Shown here: positions 13,168 to 23,930 of the stretch, in pieces
Position numbering within the stretch: the first letter of the stretch is position 1
Layout: each line of letters starts with the position of its first letter
Assembly: GCA_023266195.1 (NCBI GenBank)
Contig: JAHFRP010000002.1
Coordinates: 62,001-126,000 of the forward strand
Length of the DNA: 64,000 bases
DNA from: Sulfuricella sp.
GTDB lineage: Bacteria; Pseudomonadota; Gammaproteobacteria; Burkholderiales; Sulfuricellaceae
Direction of reading: 5' to 3'
Notes under the pieces: generated by a model
The model's database searches: none
What the model was told of the DNA's origin: nothing
Seen by the model: only the letters and a program-made list of their open reading frames with translations
Position numbers and translations under genes: made by a program

Positions 13168-13453
13168 GTTCCGAAGCCGATACCATGGCCAACGCCGTCA
13201 GCCGCCACGGCTTGAATGTTGGGAGGGCCGTCCGGTGTTTGAGCCATGGTCCTGCGGGCGTGGCCGACCAAGAAGGTGGACCGTTGGCTGTGCTGGCGCG
13301 AGGTCTGCGCCAGTCCGTCAAAGTTTGCCAATGCGAGGTTCGTCAGGCGCCTTACGTCTGGCGGAGCCTGAGTTAAGCCAGGCCACGAACCGCACATGAA
13401 CTGGTTATGGCGAAGCTCGGGCACCAAATTCTCAGTTGCCGCTAATACTGAAG
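13168..13453. other. Gap between the ATPase pseudogene and the TA module
   Basis: Short open frames exist on both strands, but none shows a recognisable domain or a ribosome site. It may hold decayed upstream sequence of the ATPase gene. Confidence 0.4.
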
Positions 13454-13465
13454 AAGTATATACTT
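13454..13465. promoter_or_regulatory. Palindrome AAGTATATACTT, likely TA operator
   Basis: A perfect 12-bp palindrome overlaps a TATACT -10-like sequence about 28 bp before the antitoxin start. RHH antitoxins typically bind such dyads to autorepress their operon, so this is the probable operator. Confidence 0.5.
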
Positions 13466-13493
13466 AATTCACACATTTTACGAGGGCTGCGTC

Positions 13494-13772
13494 ATGTCCA
13501 AGGAAGCTGTTTTCACGATGAAGCTAGAGCCGGAGTTGCGCGCCGATTTCATGGCCGAAGCGGAGGCCGCGCACCGGCCCGCGTCGCAAGTCCTGCGCGA
13601 ACTGATGCGCGATTTCGTCAAGCGTCAACGCGAGGAACGGGAATATGACGAGTTCTTGGGCCGCAAGGTCGAGGCTGGCCGCGCCTCGATACGCGCCGGT
13701 GCCAGCCACTCCAATGAGGAAGTTGAAGCTATGTTTGCCGCTCGACGTGCAGTTGTGGCGAACCAGGCGTGA
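13494..13772 (+). CDS. Ribbon-helix-helix type antitoxin
   Basis: A 92-residue protein. The N-terminal EAVFTMKLEPELRADFMAEA, followed by RPASQVLRELMRDFV, is a ribbon-helix-helix DNA-binding fold. The charged C-terminal half would wrap around the toxin. Such antitoxins neutralise the partner and repress the operon. Its stop overlaps the GTG start of the toxin gene (GTGA). The module is intact although its surroundings are decayed, as expected for an addictive TA pair. Confidence 0.8.
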   Translation: MSKEAVFTMKLEPELRADFMAEAEAAHRPASQVLRELMRDFVKRQREEREYDEFLGRKVEAGRASIRAGASHSNEEVEAMFAARRAVVANQA

Positions 13773-14062
13773 GGGTTGTTTGGACACCTGAAGCGCTGCA
13801 GGATCGTGCTGATATTTGGGACTCCATTGCTGCCGACAATCCGCGAGCGGCCGCCCGTATGGACGAGCTTTTCAGTGATGCGGCCGTCAGACTTGCTGAT
13901 CACCCGAAGCTGGGGCGGCCTGGAAAGATTCAAGGAACCCGCGAGCTGGTGCCGCATGAAAGCTATCGCCTGGTGTATGAAATCAGTGGCGAAGCCGTGT
14001 GGATGCTGGCCTTGGTTCACACTGCGCGCCAGTGGCCATTGGTTCGTGATGGAGCGAGGTGA
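13769..14062 (+). CDS. RelE/ParE-family toxin
   Basis: A 97-residue protein with the family pattern WTPEALQDRADIWDSIAADNP, then HPKLGRPGK, RELVPHESYRLVYEI and a final HTARQWP. ParE members poison gyrase and RelE members cleave mRNA; sequence alone does not decide here. The GTG start overlaps the antitoxin stop. Length and residues are normal, so it is probably functional. Confidence 0.8.
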   Translation: MRVVWTPEALQDRADIWDSIAADNPRAAARMDELFSDAAVRLADHPKLGRPGKIQGTRELVPHESYRLVYEISGEAVWMLALVHTARQWPLVRDGAR

Positions 14063-14368
14063 ATGTGAGCCTAGGGTCGAGAGGTTGACCGCATTCGATG
14101 CGGCCAAATGTTGGTTGCGAATTCTTGCTAACTGAACACGGTATTTTTTATGGCATCAAATCGTACAGGATCGGACAAGTCAATTATTTCATTGGTATTT
14201 TATGTCTTGTTAATATCTGAGTGGGAATGATTGGCGGTTGCTTATATGATAAATAGTAATCTTTTGAATTTTCTCCCTTAGGATTCAGTTACATCAATCG
14301 GCAACACGCAGTGGCGTCACAAAACAAAATTCGCTGTCCCCTGATCTATTCAATCAGGGTCGCATTAA
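14063..14368. other. AT-rich non-coding stretch
   Basis: No gene is supported. The stretch at 14140-14280 is much richer in A and T than its neighbours. A 7-bp stem (CCCTGAT, ATCAGGG) lies at 14339-14359 near the integrase 3' end, without a U-tract. Confidence 0.5.
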
Positions 14369-15386
14369 TCACCCCAGTCTTTCTAGCAAGCTCTCCGGCT
14401 TGAGGTGGGTGTACCTTTTAGCATCTGCATGCTTTTGTGGCCAGTTATACTGGCTACTTCCATCGGGGGCAGTCCTTTCTCGAATAGTCTTGATGCAGCT
14501 TCGTGCCGGCGGTCATGCCAGCGCAAGTTGCTGATTTGTGGTTTTGCGATGGCGTTTTTCCAGATGCAGATGATCGCATTGGCGGTAGTGTTCAATACGA
14601 GCCCCGAGCTTGGTTTGATGGGTATTCCCAAATCATCCTTGCTACAAATTGACTGCAACACGGCAACTGCGCGTGTCGAGAGCGGCAGCAGGGGGGGGAC
14701 GCCTTTGTTGGTGGTTTCCAGCATCTTTGCTGGAAGGCGAATCATGCGGGTAGTCAAGTCAACCCGTTCCCAGCGCAGTTTGAACAGCACCCCTTGTCGC
14801 AGGCTGGTTTCGATTGCGAGGTCGAACGCGATCGCTGCGTAGCGGTTGCGGCTGGTGCAAAGCTGTTCGTGGATCAATTCGTATTCCCCAGCTTCTAGCC
14901 GGCGGTTACGGGCGCGGCTGCCGCTGGGTTTACGAATGTTGTTCAGCGGGTTGGGTAGATGTTCCATGCCCCATTCCTTGCGTGCGATTTCAAAGAGGTG
15001 GCTGATGAGCTGGAGTTCCAGGCGGATGGTGTTTTCGGCGCGTCCCGCCTCGCGTCTGGCGTCACGGTGGCGGGCAAAATCTGCACCTTTCAGGTTGCCC
15101 AGCGTGCGATAGCTCAGATCGTTTTGCAGCCAGCGTTCGATACGCCGGATTTCCTGATAAGGGTGTCGTTTGTCACGCACGATTTCGCGTTTGTACCGTT
15201 CCAGTGCTTCGCGCAGGGTGGTGTGGTGCGCTCGGCTTCATATAGACCGGAATCCATTTCCGTTTCAATGCGGCGTGCCCATTGCTGTGCCTGTTTCTGG
15301 GTGTCAAAAGTGCGATAGACCGGTTTGTACCCTTTGCGGCGCACTTCGGCGCGCCAGAATGTGCCGCGTTCTTTGATAGAAGCCAT
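14369..15386 (-). pseudogene. Tyrosine site-specific integrase, broken by two frameshifts
   Basis: The N-terminal Arm/SAM-like part (SIKERGTFWRAEVRRKGYKP) starts at 15386. The core part includes LAIETSLRQGVLFKLRWERVD with the first catalytic Arg, HDRRHEAASRLFEKG and GHKSMQML. A first frameshift lies in a CACC-rich stretch near 15225. A second lies near 14418, after which another frame gives RYTHLKPESL and a stop at 14369; the catalytic Tyr is in that part. It lies 160 bp from the 3' end of tRNA-Asn and points away from it, as island integrases do. It is probably inactive. Confidence 0.8.
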
Positions 15387-15492
15387 GATGAGATTCTCCA
15401 ATGCGTTGAATAAACGCTTGGTCTGAATTTTTTCATTCCGGCAGTTTTCCGGCAAAGGCCAGTTTTTGAGGTCGGTTGAGCAGATGCAGGCG

Positions 15493-15525
15493 AAAAAAAA
15501 GCACTTCGATTTCTCGTAAGTGCTT
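15493..15525 (-). terminator. Rho-independent terminator of tRNA-Asn
   Basis: On the minus strand an 8-bp stem (AAGCACTT / AAGTGCTT) with an 11-nt loop is followed by a run of eight T. It lies 22 bp downstream of the tRNA 3' end. Confidence 0.75.
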
Positions 15526-15546
15526 GATCTTCTACTACATGAATTC

Positions 15547-15622
15547 TGGCTCCCCGACCTGGACTCGAACCAGGGACCTGCGGATTAACAGTCCGTCGCT
15601 CTACCGACTGAGCTATCAGGGA
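15547..15622 (-). tRNA. tRNA-Asn (anticodon GTT)
   Basis: A 76-nt cloverleaf. The acceptor strands TCCCTGA and TCGGGGA pair with one G-T pair. The D loop has AGCTCAGTCGGTAGAGC, the anticodon loop CTGTTAA reads GTT, and the T arm is CCTGGTTCGAGTCCAGG. The 3' CCA is encoded. It marks one border of the decayed island and is the likely integration site. Confidence 0.95.
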
Positions 15623-15678
15623 ATGAAGAAGGCGTTATATTAAAGATTTGTCGGCTTTTGGTCAACCTCTTCCGGTGG

Positions 15679-16872
15679 CTATTTCAGGGCCTGTTGGATG
15701 CGGTCGAGCGCATTGCGCAGGTTATCCATTGAAGTAGCGAAGGAAATCCGGAAATAGCCTTCGGCGCCGAACGCGGAGCCGGGCACCACGGCGACGCCGG
15801 TTTTTTCCAGCAGGTATTCGGAAAGGGCCATGTCGGTGGCTTCGGCGATGACGCCGCGGCGGTGCAGATCGGCGATGGCCGGGCGCGCATCGGGGAAGGC
15901 ATAGAACGCGCCGCCGGCCTGGATGCATTTCAGGCCGGGCATTTCGTTGAAGCGGCGCACGACGAATTCGTGGCGCTCGCGGAAGGCTTTCACCATCGGG
16001 TCGATGCAGGCTTGGTCGCCTTCCAGGGCGGCCTGCGCGGCCACCTGGGAGATCGAGGTGGGGTTGGAGGTGGACTGCGACTGGAGAATTTCCATCGCTT
16101 TGATGATCTTTTCCGGGCCGGCGGCGTAGCCGATGCGCCAACCGGTCATGGAATAGGCCTTGGATACGCCGTTCAGCACCACGGTGCGGTCTTTCAGCTC
16201 CGGTGCGGCGTTGAGGATGTTGACGAATTTTGCGCCGGACAGGTTGACGTGCTCATACATGTCGTCGGTGGCGACGAGAATGTGGGGATGCTGTTTCAGC
16301 ACTTCGCCCAGGGCCTTCAGCTCGTCCAGCGTGTAAACCGCTCCGGTGGGGTTGGACGGGCTGTTGATCATGAAGATTTTGGTCTTCGGGGTGATCGCCG
16401 CTTCCAGCTGCGCCGGGGTGATCTTGAAGCCCTGCTCGATGCCGCAGTCGACGATGACCGGCTTGGCCTCGGCCACCAGGGCGATGTCCGCGTAGGAAAC
16501 CCAGTAGGGCGCGGGGATGATCACTTCGTCGCCGGGGTTCAGCACGGCCAGCGCGAGGTTGAAGATGCACTGCTTGCCGCCGACGCCGACGATGATTTCC
16601 TTGACGCTGTAGTCGAAGCCGTTGTCGCGCTTGAACTTTGCGACGATGGCGTTTTTCAAACCGGGGATGCCGCCGACCGGGGTGTACTTGGTGAAGCCGT
16701 CGTCGATGGCTTTCTTGGCGGCGTTCTTGATGTGCTGCGGGGTGTCGAAATCAGGTTCGCCGGCGCCCAGCCCGATGATGTCGCGTCCTTCGGCCTTGAG
16801 CCTGGCGGCGCGGGCGGTGACGGCGAGGGTGGGGGATTCCTTGATGGCCTGAACGCGTTGAGACAATTCCAA
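15679..16872 (-). CDS. Aspartate aminotransferase, class I, PLP-dependent
   Basis: A 397-residue fold-type I aminotransferase of the alpha-proteobacterial AspC/Thermus type. Visible motifs are GLGAGEPDFDTP, YTPVGGIPGLK, the NSPSNPTGAVYT substrate loop, the PLP-lysine in NGVSKAYSMTGWRIGY and the C-terminal FRISFATS arginine region. It makes aspartate and glutamate family amino acids. No ATG fits; the TTG at 16872 preceded by GAGGA is the best start. It is divergent from uvrB. Confidence 0.9.
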   Translation of the reverse strand: MELSQRVQAIKESPTLAVTARAARLKAEGRDIIGLGAGEPDFDTPQHIKNAAKKAIDDGFTKYTPVGGIPGLKNAIVAKFKRDNGFDYSVKEIIVGVGGKQCIFNLALAVLNPGDEVIIPAPYWVSYADIALVAEAKPVIVDCGIEQGFKITPAQLEAAITPKTKIFMINSPSNPTGAVYTLDELKALGEVLKQHPHILVATDDMYEHVNLSGAKFVNILNAAPELKDRTVVLNGVSKAYSMTGWRIGYAAGPEKIIKAMEILQSQSTSNPTSISQVAAQAALEGDQACIDPMVKAFRERHEFVVRRFNEMPGLKCIQAGGAFYAFPDARPAIADLHRRGVIAEATDMALSEYLLEKTGVAVVPGSAFGAEGYFRISFATSMDNLRNALDRIQQALK

Positions 16873-17037
16873 AATTCTATCCTCTAGGTGAGCGGTTGCG
16901 AAAAATCCTGCTGTGCTTGCCGGCTTGGGGTCAATCCGGCGGCGCTCGCGACGGATTTTCTCCCAACCGCTGCGCGCAATGTGGGTCAACACCCGCATGG
17001 TACAATTTAAAGTTACGAAATTATTACGATTTTACCT

Positions 17038-19053
<2,016 letters not shown>

Positions 19054-19107
19054 GTCAAGAAAATCTAAAACAAATCCCATCAAGGGAGAGAGTTAATCAG
19101 CCGGGCT

Positions 19108-19299
19108 GCATGTAGGTTGGGTTAGGCGCGGCATTTTGCGCCGCATACGATCCCGTACGAGCCGGTTTCATGGCTCGTAACGCGGGGCGGAGTCCCCTTG
19201 AGGGATAACCCAACAAACCCAAATATTCAAAACCAACATTTTGAAGGAAGATTGGGTTTGTTGGGTTACGCGATAAAGCCGCTAACCCAACCTACATGC
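19108..19299. repeat. MITE-like element, 192 bp with 18-bp perfect terminal inverted repeats
   Basis: The ends GCATGTAGGTTGGGTTAG (19108-19125) and CTAACCCAACCTACATGC (19282-19299) are perfect inverse complements. A second nested 16-bp pair lies at 19207-19222 and 19252-19267. There is no coding frame. This fits a non-autonomous miniature element that can fold into a long hairpin. Confidence 0.75.
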
Positions 19300-19364
19300 C
19301 TACTGAATTGATGGCCGCGAAAAGGCGCAAAAGGCTCAAAATCAGCCCGATTCAGCCACATCGC

Positions 19365-19421
19365 GTAGGAGCGGCCTCCCGGCCGCGAATGCCGGAATCG
19401 CGGCCGGGAGGCCGCTCCTAC
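19365..19421. repeat. REP-type palindrome
   Basis: Two 24-base arms starting GTAGGAGCGGCCTCCC pair perfectly around a 9-base loop. Sequences with GTAGGAGCGGCC are a known REP class in many proteobacteria. It could also help end transcripts from uvrB or from the ankyrin gene. Confidence 0.75.
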
Positions 19422-19455
19422 ACAAAAATTTTGCCCTTGGCCGGCTTCCCGGCGG

Positions 19456-20025
19456 CTATTTCGTCGCGGAGTTTTCCGGGCGCAAAAAAGTCACCACGTT
19501 CACGCCCGGCGGGGTGCGCGAACCGCAAGCCAGCTCGTCGCCGAGAGCCAGTTCGGCTTCGTGCAGCTGGTTGATCACCTCGACGTAATTCTTGTCTTTC
19601 GCCATCATTAGCGCGGTGCGGCCGCCTTCGTTTTTGGCGCGGAGATCGGCGCCGGCTTTGATCAATTCGTCGACGACGCCGGCCTCGCCGTAGCCCGCGG
19701 CGAGCATCAAGGGCCGGATGCCGTAGCCGATTTGGGTCTCGATTTCCGCGCCGGCGGCAATCAGCGCATGCACCACGTCCGGAAAGCCGCGATCCATCTC
19801 GTGGTTGTAGAGCGCCTTCATCAACGCGGTCCAGCCTTGCGGGTCGGTGGCATTGACCTCGGCGCCGGCGTCGAGCAGGACTTTCACCAATTCCAGGTTG
19901 CCGATCCCGGCGGCTTTCATCAGCAGGGTTTCCCCCTCGGCGTTGCGCGTGTCGCAGGCTAGGCCGTTTTCAATCAGCGCCTTGATTTTCGCCGTATCGC
20001 CGATGTCGATCGTTTCAGTGGTCAT
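19456..20025 (-). CDS. Ankyrin-repeat protein, cytoplasmic
   Basis: A 189-residue protein with about four ankyrin repeats, for example NAEGETLLMKAAGIGNLELV, DPQGWTALMKALYNHEM, then GYGIRPLMLAAGYGEAGVV and EGGRTALMMAKDKNYVEV. No signal peptide is present, so it probably binds a protein partner in the cytoplasm. The partner is unknown and the neighbours give no hint. Confidence 0.8.
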   Translation of the reverse strand: MTTETIDIGDTAKIKALIENGLACDTRNAEGETLLMKAAGIGNLELVKVLLDAGAEVNATDPQGWTALMKALYNHEMDRGFPDVVHALIAAGAEIETQIGYGIRPLMLAAGYGEAGVVDELIKAGADLRAKNEGGRTALMMAKDKNYVEVINQLHEAELALGDELACGSRTPPGVNVVTFLRPENSATK

Positions 20026-20389
20026 TGCGTTCTCCCAAGTTCATGATTTTTCGTTTGCCCGTTCTCCCGCGTGTAGGGGAGGAGGGCTGCGCCATCTTTA
20101 ATCTATGCGTGAGTAGCGGTTTTTCAAGAGTATATAAATAGTTTAGTAAATTAGTCAACAAATGGGTGTTGTACGGGTTCGATTCCGGGGGGCAATTCTA
20201 CCTTGAAAGATACCCGCCGGATGCTAAGGTTAATAACCTGAGTTGCGCGAAAGCGCGATTCGGAAACGGTGCCGCCGGGCGGCTCCCGGCTTGAATAGCG
20301 GGGCGCCGACTGTCATGGGGCGCCGTTTGACGGCCCATTGTCTATCCAATCCATTTCGGGTTTTCCCGAGCGACAGAAAGGAAATTGCG
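20026..20389. other. Non-coding leader with several small hairpins
   Basis: No gene is supported. From about 20217 on there are consecutive small hairpins: AGGTTAATAACCT, GCGCGAAAGCGC with a GNRA loop, and GCC/GGC-rich stems, ending before the ribosome site of the DUF1540-type gene. It could be a structured 5' leader. No known riboswitch consensus was recognised. Confidence 0.4.
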
Positions 20390-20689
20390 ATGAATAAAGT
20401 GACTATCGAAATGCCGCTGGTTTCTGAATGTTCAGTGACCGAGTGTGCTTACAACGTCAGCAAGAACTGCCATGCCCGCGCCATTACGGTGGGCGACAGC
20501 GTGCATCCGGGCTGCGATACCTTCATGCCCGAATCGCGCCACGTCAAGATGACCCAGACGGTCGCCGGCATCGGCGCGTGCAAGACCACCACGTGCAAAT
20601 TCAACGAAGACTTCGAATGCATGACTGAGAGCATCCGGGTCGGGATGGTTCGCAACGAGGTGAATTGCATGACGTTCGCAATGCGCTAA
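20390..20689 (+). CDS. Cys-rich DUF1540-type protein
   Basis: A 99-residue protein with two cysteine-rich halves. One is CSVTECAYNVSKNCHA with CDTF, the other CKTTTCKFNEDFECM with NCM. This doubled pattern matches the DUF1540 family of small, possibly metal-binding proteins of unknown function. The start is preceded by AAAGGAA. A strong terminator follows, so it is a single-gene unit with a long upstream leader. Confidence 0.75.
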   Translation: MNKVTIEMPLVSECSVTECAYNVSKNCHARAITVGDSVHPGCDTFMPESRHVKMTQTVAGIGACKTTTCKFNEDFECMTESIRVGMVRNEVNCMTFAMR

Positions 20690-20769
20690 CTGGACTTCCG
20701 GGAAAGATCTGAACGAAGAAAAAATAGCGCGACGCAGTTTGTTTGTCAGTTAGTTCAGCATGTTACAGA

Positions 20770-20804
20770 CCCGGTGGCCAGCAAGGCCGCACGGGCTTTT
20801 TTTT
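20770..20804 (+). terminator. Rho-independent terminator after the DUF1540-type gene
   Basis: The stem CCCG-GT-GGCC / GGCC-GCA-CGGG with a 5-nt loop is followed by CTTTTTTTT. It separates the small Cys-rich gene from the transaldolase-transketolase gene. Confidence 0.85.
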
Positions 20805-20840
20805 GACCGGCAATATCCTTTTCCGCTTGAGGAGTCAGCC

Positions 20841-23816
20841 ATGAATTCTCTTCTGCAACTCCATGAATATGGCCAAGGCTACTGGATCGACAACCTGTCG
20901 CGGCGCATGATCAAGCAGGGCGATTTGCTGCGCCGGATGGCCGAGGAGAGGTTGAGCGGCGTCACTTCGAACCCGACCATCTTTCACAAGGCGATTTCCC
21001 AAAGCCGCGATTACGACCCGCAGATCCTGCTGGCGACGGCGGCCGGCCGGTCGGCGGCTGAAATATACGAAGAGCTGGTCACTACCGACGTGCGCGATGC
21101 GTGCGACGTGCTGCGTCCGGTCTACGATCAGTCGCACGGCATCGACGGCTTCGTCAGCCTGGAGGTTTCCCCGCACCTGGCCCATGACGCCGAAGGATCG
21201 ATTGCCGAGGCGCGCCGGCTCCACGCCATGGTCAACCGGCCCAACCTTCTGATCAAGATACCCGGCACCGCTGCGGGGGCGCTCGCGGTCGAGCAGCTGC
21301 TGTTCGACGGGATCAACGTCAACATCACCCTGCTGTTTTCGATCGAGGGCTACGAAGCGGTCGCCTACGCCCACATGCGCGCGCTGGAGCGCCGGCTGTC
21401 GGCGCGCCGCCCGATCGACAACATCGCTTCGGTCGCGAGCTTTTTCCTGAGCCGTATCGATACCCTGGTCGATCAGCTGCTCGGGCACCGGGTGCTGCAC
21501 ATGAAATCCAGCCCGCCGGAATCCGCATTCACCTCTTCGGACCTTATGGGCAAGGCGGCGGTCGCCAATGCCAAGCTCGCCTACCAGAGTTTCAAGCGCA
21601 TCCTGGGGCGGGACCGCTGGCATGCGCTGGAACGCCACGGCGCCAAGCCGCAGCGGATGCTCTGGGCAAGCACCAGCACCAAGAACCCGAAATATAACGA
21701 CGTCATGTATGTCGAGCCGCTGATCGGGCCGCACACCATCAACACCATGCCGGACGAAACCATCACCGCGTTCGCCGGCCACGGCAGGGCCGCAGCCACG
21801 GTGGAAGCGGGCGTCCAGGAAGCGCGCCAGCTCATGAAGGAGATCGAGGCGGCCGGGATCGAATTCCGTCTGGTGACCGAGCAGCTCGAAAACGAGGGCA
21901 TCCAGAAGTTCATCGAGCCCTACGATTCGCTGCTCCAGACCATTGCCGCGAAGCGCGAGAAATACCTCAACGCGCGGGATGCGAAGCCGCTCGAAGACAT
22001 GGCGCGCAAGCTCCGCCGCGAAACCATCCGGATGACGACGGCAGCCGGGTCGGGGCATCCGACCTCCTGCATGTCGTGCGCCGACATCGTTTCCGCGCTG
22101 TTTTTCCGCGAAATGCGCTGGGACCCGCGCGACCCGAAGGCGCGCAACGTCGATACCTTCATCCTGTCGAAAGGGCACGCGGCGCCGGTGTTGTGGGCGG
22201 CGCTGTCCGAGGCGGGCGCGATCGACGATGACCTGCTCTCGCTACGCCGCATCGACAGCACGCTGGAAGGCCATCCCACCCCCAACAATCCGTGGGTCAA
22301 AGTGGCCACCGGCTCGCTCGGGCAGGGGCTCTCGGCCGCCAACGGCATGGCGCTGGCCAACCGGCTCGACGGCATCGATGCCCGCATTTTCTGCCTGCTG
22401 GGCGACGGCGAATGCTCGGAAGGCTCGGTGTGGGAGGCCGCGCAGTTCGCATCGCTGAACAAGCTGGCCAACATCGTCGCCATCGTCGACGTGAACGGCA
22501 TCGCACAGAGCGGGCCGGCGCCGTATCGCCACGATACCTCGGTCTTCGTCAGGCGCTTCCAGTCGTTCGGCTGGAACACGGTGGAAATCGACGGCCATGA
22601 CATGGCGGACATTCTCGACGCGTTGCGCCAGGCGCGGCAGGCCGGCCCATGCGCCATCATTGCCAGGACCGAAAAAGGCAAGGGGGTTTCCTTCCTGGAA
22701 GGCGCGGGCGGCTGGCACGGCAAGGCGCTGGATCGGGGCCAGATGGAACAGGCCCTGAGCGAGTTGGGCGGCGCCGATATCAGCCTCAAGGTCGAACCGC
22801 GCCGCATTGGCCAGTTCGAGCGAAAACCGCGCATCGCAGCGTCGCCGCGCGCCGGCCTTTCCTACCGCATCGGCGACAGCGTCGCCACGCGGGACGGCTA
22901 TGGTAGCGCGCTGAAAAAGCTCGGCGCGCAGATTCCAGAACTCGTCGTGCTGGACGGCGACGTGGAGGATTCCACCCGCACCAAGGAATTCGCCGACGCC
23001 TATCCGGAGCGCTTTTTCGAGTGTTACATCGCCGAGCAGAACATGGCGGGAACCGCCCTCGGCCTGGCCGTCAGCGACAAGCTGCCCTACTTGGCGACAT
23101 TCGCCTGCTTCCTCACCCGCGCCTTCGACTTCATCCGCATGGCCGGGCACAGCCGGCCGCCGCAGCTGGTTTTCTGCGGCAGCCACGCCGGCGTCTCGAT
23201 CGGGCAGGACGGCCCCTCGCAAATGGGCCTGGAAGACGTCGCCATGTTCCGTGCGGTCAACGGCAGCACGGTGCTTTGCCCGTGCGACGCGGTCAGCGCG
23301 GAAAGGCTGACCGAGGCCGCGTCCTGCACCCTGGGCATCGTCTACATCCGCACCCTGCGCGCCAAGACCCCGGTGATCTACGACAACGAGGAAACCTTTA
23401 TCGTCGGCGGCAGCAAGACCCTGCGCTCGTCGGAAAACGACGCCTACACCATCGTCGCCGCCGGCATCACCGTGCGCGAAGCGCTTGCCGCTCATGAAAG
23501 CCTCAAGGGCAGGGGAATCGCGACCAGGGTGATCGACGCCTACTCGGTGAAGCCGCTGGATGCCGAAACGCTGGCCAGGGCCGCCAGGGAAACCGGCGGG
23601 CTGGTCGTTGTCGAGGACCACTGGATCGAGGGCGGCCTGGGAGATGCCGTGGCGGCCGAAGTCAGCGGGCTGGCGCCCGTTCACCGGCTCGGCATCGCGA
23701 GCGAGCCGCGCTCCGGCACGGAGGAGGAACTGCTGGAGCATTACGGCATTTCGCGCCAGGCGATAGAGCGGAAGGTCATGGAGTTGGTGGGGGAGAGTGC
23801 GGGCTCGTCATCCTAA
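20841..23816 (+). CDS. Bifunctional transaldolase-transketolase fusion
   Basis: A 991-residue fusion of two non-oxidative pentose phosphate enzymes. Residues 1 to about 365 are a transaldolase with SGVTSNPTIFHKAI and the Schiff-base lysine in NLLIKIPGT (Lys139). Residues from about 385 are a transketolase: GSGHPTSCMSCADI, FILSKGHAAPVLWAAL, the thiamine-diphosphate motif LGDGECSEG near residue 521, and the catalytic glutamate in YIAEQNMAG (Glu732). The fusion would couple both steps of carbon-skeleton exchange. The start follows GAGGAG. The stop codon TAA is also the first bases of a palindromic repeat. Confidence 0.92.
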   Translation: MNSLLQLHEYGQGYWIDNLSRRMIKQGDLLRRMAEERLSGVTSNPTIFHKAISQSRDYDPQILLATAAGRSAAEIYEELVTTDVRDACDVLRPVYDQSHGIDGFVSLEVSPHLAHDAEGSIAEARRLHAMVNRPNLLIKIPGTAAGALAVEQLLFDGINVNITLLFSIEGYEAVAYAHMRALERRLSARRPIDNIASVASFFLSRIDTLVDQLLGHRVLHMKSSPPESAFTSSDLMGKAAVANAKLAYQSFKRILGRDRWHALERHGAKPQRMLWASTSTKNPKYNDVMYVEPLIGPHTINTMPDETITAFAGHGRAAATVEAGVQEARQLMKEIEAAGIEFRLVTEQLENEGIQKFIEPYDSLLQTIAAKREKYLNARDAKPLEDMARKLRRETIRMTTAAGSGHPTSCMSCADIVSALFFREMRWDPRDPKARNVDTFILSKGHAAPVLWAALSEAGAIDDDLLSLRRIDSTLEGHPTPNNPWVKVATGSLGQGLSAANGMALANRLDGIDARIFCLLGDGECSEGSVWEAAQFASLNKLANIVAIVDVNGIAQSGPAPYRHDTSVFVRRFQSFGWNTVEIDGHDMADILDALRQARQAGPCAIIARTEKGKGVSFLEGAGGWHGKALDRGQMEQALSELGGADISLKVEPRRIGQFERKPRIAASPRAGLSYRIGDSVATRDGYGSALKKLGAQIPELVVLDGDVEDSTRTKEFADAYPERFFECYIAEQNMAGTALGLAVSDKLPYLATFACFLTRAFDFIRMAGHSRPPQLVFCGSHAGVSIGQDGPSQMGLEDVAMFRAVNGSTVLCPCDAVSAERLTEAASCTLGIVYIRTLRAKTPVIYDNEETFIVGGSKTLRSSENDAYTIVAAGITVREALAAHESLKGRGIATRVIDAYSVKPLDAETLARAARETGGLVVVEDHWIEGGLGDAVAAEVSGLAPVHRLGIASEPRSGTEEELLEHYGISRQAIERKVMELVGESAGSSS

Positions 23817-23930
23817 CGGTCATGGCGAATCGCCGCCCCGAATCATGAAACGGCGCCATGACCGCCCCTCTCCCCTTGCCCTCTCCCGCAAGCGGGCGGG
23901 GGGGACGAGGTCTCGCTTCGCGAGTTTCAC
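23814..23930. repeat. Composite palindromic repeat, copy 1
   Basis: It opens with TAACGGTCATGGCGAATCGC and ends with TCGCTTCGCGAGTTTCAC. A second, inverted copy lies at 56723-56832. It fills the gap between two convergent genes and contributes both stop codons, the TAA of the fusion and the TGA of the HipA-like gene. Confidence 0.75.

Noticed and set aside
13164-13427. 87-codon minus frame just upstream of the ATPase pseudogene
   Set aside because: No domain or codon pattern; it could be decayed sequence, but it cannot be supported as a gene.
14338-14360. CCCTGAT/ATCAGGG hairpin as integrase terminator
   Set aside because: The stem is short and no U-tract follows on the minus strand.
20170-20190. 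GGGTTCGATTCC, a T-arm-like sequence suggesting a tRNA
   Set aside because: No matching acceptor, D or anticodon arm is found on either side.
22242-23741. 499-codon minus frame opposite the transketolase part
   Set aside because: Low-complexity shadow; the plus-strand enzyme motifs are complete.
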